A stretch of 8,685 nt of DNA from an uncultured Selenomonadales bacterium (lineage in GTDB: Bacteria; Bacillota_C; Negativicutes; Selenomonadales; Selenomonadaceae), in contig CALCTX010000084.1 of assembly GCA_937907035.1 (NCBI GenBank), forward strand, positions 1 through 8,685, read 5' to 3'. Under the pieces are notes generated by a model. That model worked only from the letters and a program-made list of their open reading frames with translations. It had not been told where the DNA came from and made no database searches. Both the position numbers and the translations under genes were made by a program. Below, piece after piece: positions 6,904-8,685 of the stretch (position 1 is its first letter; every line of letters begins with the position of its first letter).

Positions 6904-6914
6904 TATACAGTATA
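6904..6914. promoter_or_regulatory. TATACAGTATA palindrome, candidate LysR autoregulatory site
   Basis: This is a perfect 11-bp palindrome about the central A, about 20 bp upstream of the LysR -10 box, where its -35 region would lie. It contains CAGTATA (6908-6914), identical to the half-site of the inverted repeat in the transporter promoter. It also overlaps a plus-strand TATAAT (6911-6916). Binding by the LysR protein is inferred from the shared half-site. Confidence 0.4.
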
Positions 6915-7038
6915 ATAACATTAGAAAAATTTATCATTTCATTTAAAGTTGATATTGATAAGGTGGGAGTTTATTACCATTTTTTCTTCGTAAGAATTTT
7001 TTTTTGAAAATAGTAGGATTTTTAATAGGATTATAGAA

Positions 7039-7068
7039 TATAATAAAGTAGATGTGTGATATTATACT
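7039..7068 (+). promoter_or_regulatory. candidate promoter region of motAB
   Basis: Two -10-like elements lie upstream of motA: TATAAT at 7039-7044, and an extended TGATATTAT ending at 7065. Neither has a convincing -35 box. I looked for a flagellar sigma-28 (SigD) promoter: TAAA (7044-7047) is followed by GATAT only 10 nt later, too close for that class. The rest of the AT-rich gap between the LysR gene and motA (6917-7038) holds no recognisable gene. Confidence 0.3.
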
Positions 7069-7116
7069 CATGGAAGAAAATATAGAACTGCAATTCAGAG
7101 GAAGAAGGGATTTGTT

Positions 7117-7893
7117 TTGGAAAAATCAACATTAATAGGTATCGTTGTCGGTGCTATTTCTATATTCGTCGGTATGGTGGTAAAAGGTGCGCCGATTACA
7201 GTATTGGCTAATCCGGCGGCGGTCATGATCATCTTGGGCGGTACGGCGTCCTGCTTGTATACCGGTTTTAAAATGCATCAAATGGCGAACTTTCCGCGAC
7301 TTATAAAAAAGTGTTTTCATGCGGATCAACTCCAATCAAAGACCGAATTGGTGCAGTTATTCATTGAGTTGTCGCAGATTGCCCGTCGAGAAGGTATTCT
7401 TGCTTTGGAAAACAAAGTATCCGAAATTAACGATCCGTTTTTTAAAACTGGTCTTAGTATGGTAATTGATGGTATGGATCCTGAATTCGTAAGTGATGTT
7501 ATGGATGCTGAATTGCAGGTTATGCAGGAACGTCATGCTGAAGGGCGCTCGATGTTTGTACAGGCTATGACTTATGCTCCGACACTGGGCGTACTCGGTG
7601 CGGTTGTTGGTCTTATTGCAGCCCTTGGTAACTTGAAAGATATTGATGCACTTGGTCATGCAATTTCCGGTGCATTTGCAGCGACAATATACGGCATTTA
7701 TACCGGTTATGTTCTTTGGGGACCATTTGCTAATAAACTGAAGGTAATGTCTGAAGAGGAAGTAGGAATTAAACGTATGATCGTTGAAGGCGTGCTTTCT
7801 TTGCAGGCCGGTGATCCGCCAACTGCAATTGAAGCAAAATTGATGGTATTTATTCCGCAGTCTGAGCGGGCAGCCTTTAAGAAGGAGGAATAA
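7117..7893 (+). CDS. motA: flagellar motor stator protein MotA
   Basis: The 258-residue inner-membrane protein forms, with MotB, the ion-conducting stator that drives flagellar rotation. Four membrane segments are visible: about residues 5-23, 30-50, 151-171 and 181-203, with a cytoplasmic loop (51-148) between the second and third. Arg90 and Glu98 stand where the E. coli MotA rotor-contact residues of the same numbers do. Pro155 (in APTLGVLGAVVGL) and Pro203 (WGPFANK) correspond to the E. coli stator prolines 173 and 222. The start is TTG at 7117, 7 nt after AAGGG (7105-7109), and gives the usual N-terminus MEKSTLIGIVVG. Only 3 nt separate its stop from motB, whose AAGGAGG (7882-7888) lies inside the motA end, so the two are co-translated. 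Whether the stator uses H+ or Na+ is not clear from sequence. Confidence 0.96.
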   Translation: MEKSTLIGIVVGAISIFVGMVVKGAPITVLANPAAVMIILGGTASCLYTGFKMHQMANFPRLIKKCFHADQLQSKTELVQLFIELSQIARREGILALENKVSEINDPFFKTGLSMVIDGMDPEFVSDVMDAELQVMQERHAEGRSMFVQAMTYAPTLGVLGAVVGLIAALGNLKDIDALGHAISGAFAATIYGIYTGYVLWGPFANKLKVMSEEEVGIKRMIVEGVLSLQAGDPPTAIEAKLMVFIPQSERAAFKKEE

Positions 7894-7896
7894 CGC

Positions 7897-8670
7897 ATGG
7901 CAAGGAAGAAACGCGGTAAACCTCATGAAGAAGAAGCCGGTGAGGCTTGGCTTCTGCCATATTCTGATATGATGACACTGCTCTTGGCACTGTTTATTGT
8001 TCTTTACGGTATGGGTTCAGGAACAGATGCGGGTAAAGTCGAAAAAATGGGGGCGGCATTTCGTTCTGCTTTCAGCTTGGGTGGCGGACCGTTGTTCTTT
8101 TCCGGTTCTGGTCCGTTTATTGGTCAGTATGGTGATATTCCGACGACTAAAGACGGGGGAAACAGTGCTTATATAAGTGAGAATCAGCAACTGGAGAATA
8201 TGCAGCGGCAGATGAATCGTTATATTGAACAGAATCATATGGAAGGTCAGCTTTCTACCACTTTGATGGAGAGTGGTTTATTGATCCGGATCAAGGAACA
8301 GGCTCTTTTCCCGTCAGGTTCGGCTGAATTGTTACCTGAATCACAAAAGGTTGGGGTAGTGATTGCCGGCCTTTTAGGGACAATGCCGGAACAGATTTTG
8401 ATTTCCGGGCATACTGATAATGTGCCGATCAATACGCCGCAATATCCGTCTAATTGGGAATTAAGCAATCATCGGGCACTTAATTTTTTAAAGTTTATAT
8501 TAGCATCTAATCCTCAATTGGATCCGAAGCGGTTCAGTGCTATTGGGTATGGCGAATATCGGCCGGCAGCTCCCAATGATACAGAGGAAGGGCGGCAGAA
8601 AAACCGTCGGGTTGAAGTTATGGTGTCGCGGATGTACAGGATGCAGGAAGATACGCAAAAGCTTAAGTAA
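7897..8670 (+). CDS. motB: flagellar motor stator protein MotB
   Basis: The 257-residue protein has a short basic cytoplasmic end and one membrane helix (about 18-40). Asp24, in PYSDMMTLLLALF, is the ion-binding residue equivalent to E. coli Asp32. A periplasmic linker follows, then an OmpA-like peptidoglycan-binding domain (about 120-250). That domain shows GHTDN (171-175), NWELSNHRA, GYGEYRP and NRRVE (from 236), the residues that hold diaminopimelate in this fold. It anchors the MotA channel to the cell wall. The length is typical. The ATG at 7897 lies 8 nt after a strong AAGGAGG. After the stop at 8670 the window ends in AGAGGG, which could be the ribosome binding site of another gene, so the operon probably continues. 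No terminator is seen. Confidence 0.97.
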   Translation: MARKKRGKPHEEEAGEAWLLPYSDMMTLLLALFIVLYGMGSGTDAGKVEKMGAAFRSAFSLGGGPLFFSGSGPFIGQYGDIPTTKDGGNSAYISENQQLENMQRQMNRYIEQNHMEGQLSTTLMESGLLIRIKEQALFPSGSAELLPESQKVGVVIAGLLGTMPEQILISGHTDNVPINTPQYPSNWELSNHRALNFLKFILASNPQLDPKRFSAIGYGEYRPAAPNDTEEGRQKNRRVEVMVSRMYRMQEDTQKLK

Positions 8671-8685
8671 GATAATCAAAGAGGG

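Noticed and set aside
6984..7005. TTCTT-CGT-AAGAA hairpin followed by a T9 run, possible terminator of a small RNA
   Set aside because: The stem is only 5 bp and AT-rich, and the T tracts on both sides reflect a generally AT-rich spacer; no upstream transcript is evident.
6917..7116. Flagellar sigma-28 (SigD) promoter for motAB
   Set aside because: TAAA and GATA-like elements occur but at the wrong spacing (5 or 10 nt instead of about 15 plus the GCC), so I could not support one.
7070..7135. A 21-codon reading frame overlapping the start of motA, possible leader peptide
   Set aside because: It begins at ATG 7070 without a ribosome binding site, looks random in composition (MEENIELQFRGRR...), and overlaps motA's own ribosome binding site and start.
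7357..7926. Long minus-strand open frame opposite motA (and similar ones opposite nifJ, the radical-SAM gene and the transporter)
   Set aside because: These are antisense shadows of well-recognised genes. Their products are rich in Cys, His and Thr with no family resemblance, and they lack ribosome binding sites.

Overview
The window looks like chromosomal DNA from an anaerobic, motile member of the Firmicutes. The evidence is a pyruvate:ferredoxin oxidoreductase, strong AGGAGG-type ribosome binding sites, two TTG starts, sigma-A promoters of the TGnTATAAT type, a Firmicutes-type LexA box and a MotAB stator pair. Gene content and moderate GC would fit the Negativicutes (Selenomonas/Anaerovibrio-like), but that placement is an inference from protein flavour and not proven. 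I see no mobile element, rRNA, tRNA or CRISPR array.

Layout. (1) Bases 2-1084 hold the C-terminal third of nifJ, closed by a strong terminator. (2) Bases 1171-3540 form one transcription unit: a near-consensus promoter whose spacer is filled by a LexA-type dyad, a ~175-nt leader able to fold, a radical-SAM/helix-hairpin-helix protein, and an overlapping DUF4130-type protein, ending in a bidirectional terminator. These two proteins are the known but functionally unresolved pair 'putative DNA modification/repair radical SAM protein' plus 'probable DNA metabolism protein'. (3) A convergent gene (3553-4281, minus) encodes a secreted protein of unknown function. (4) A DASS/SLC13-type dicarboxylate transporter (4500-5906) is preceded by a promoter region with two inverted repeats. 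Converging on it is a LysR-type regulator (5964-6839, minus), sharing a bidirectional terminator. (5) motA and motB (7117-8670) form a tight operon that appears to continue past the window edge.

How the parts relate. nifJ and the dicarboxylate transporter fit fermentative carboxylate metabolism. The LysR protein is the obvious candidate regulator of the transporter, and a CAGTATA half-site occurs in front of both genes. The most interesting unit is the radical-SAM/DUF4130 pair. Its overlapping genes imply coupled translation, and a LexA box between -35 and -10 predicts SOS induction. That gives a concrete physiological handle (DNA damage) for a system whose chemistry is undescribed.
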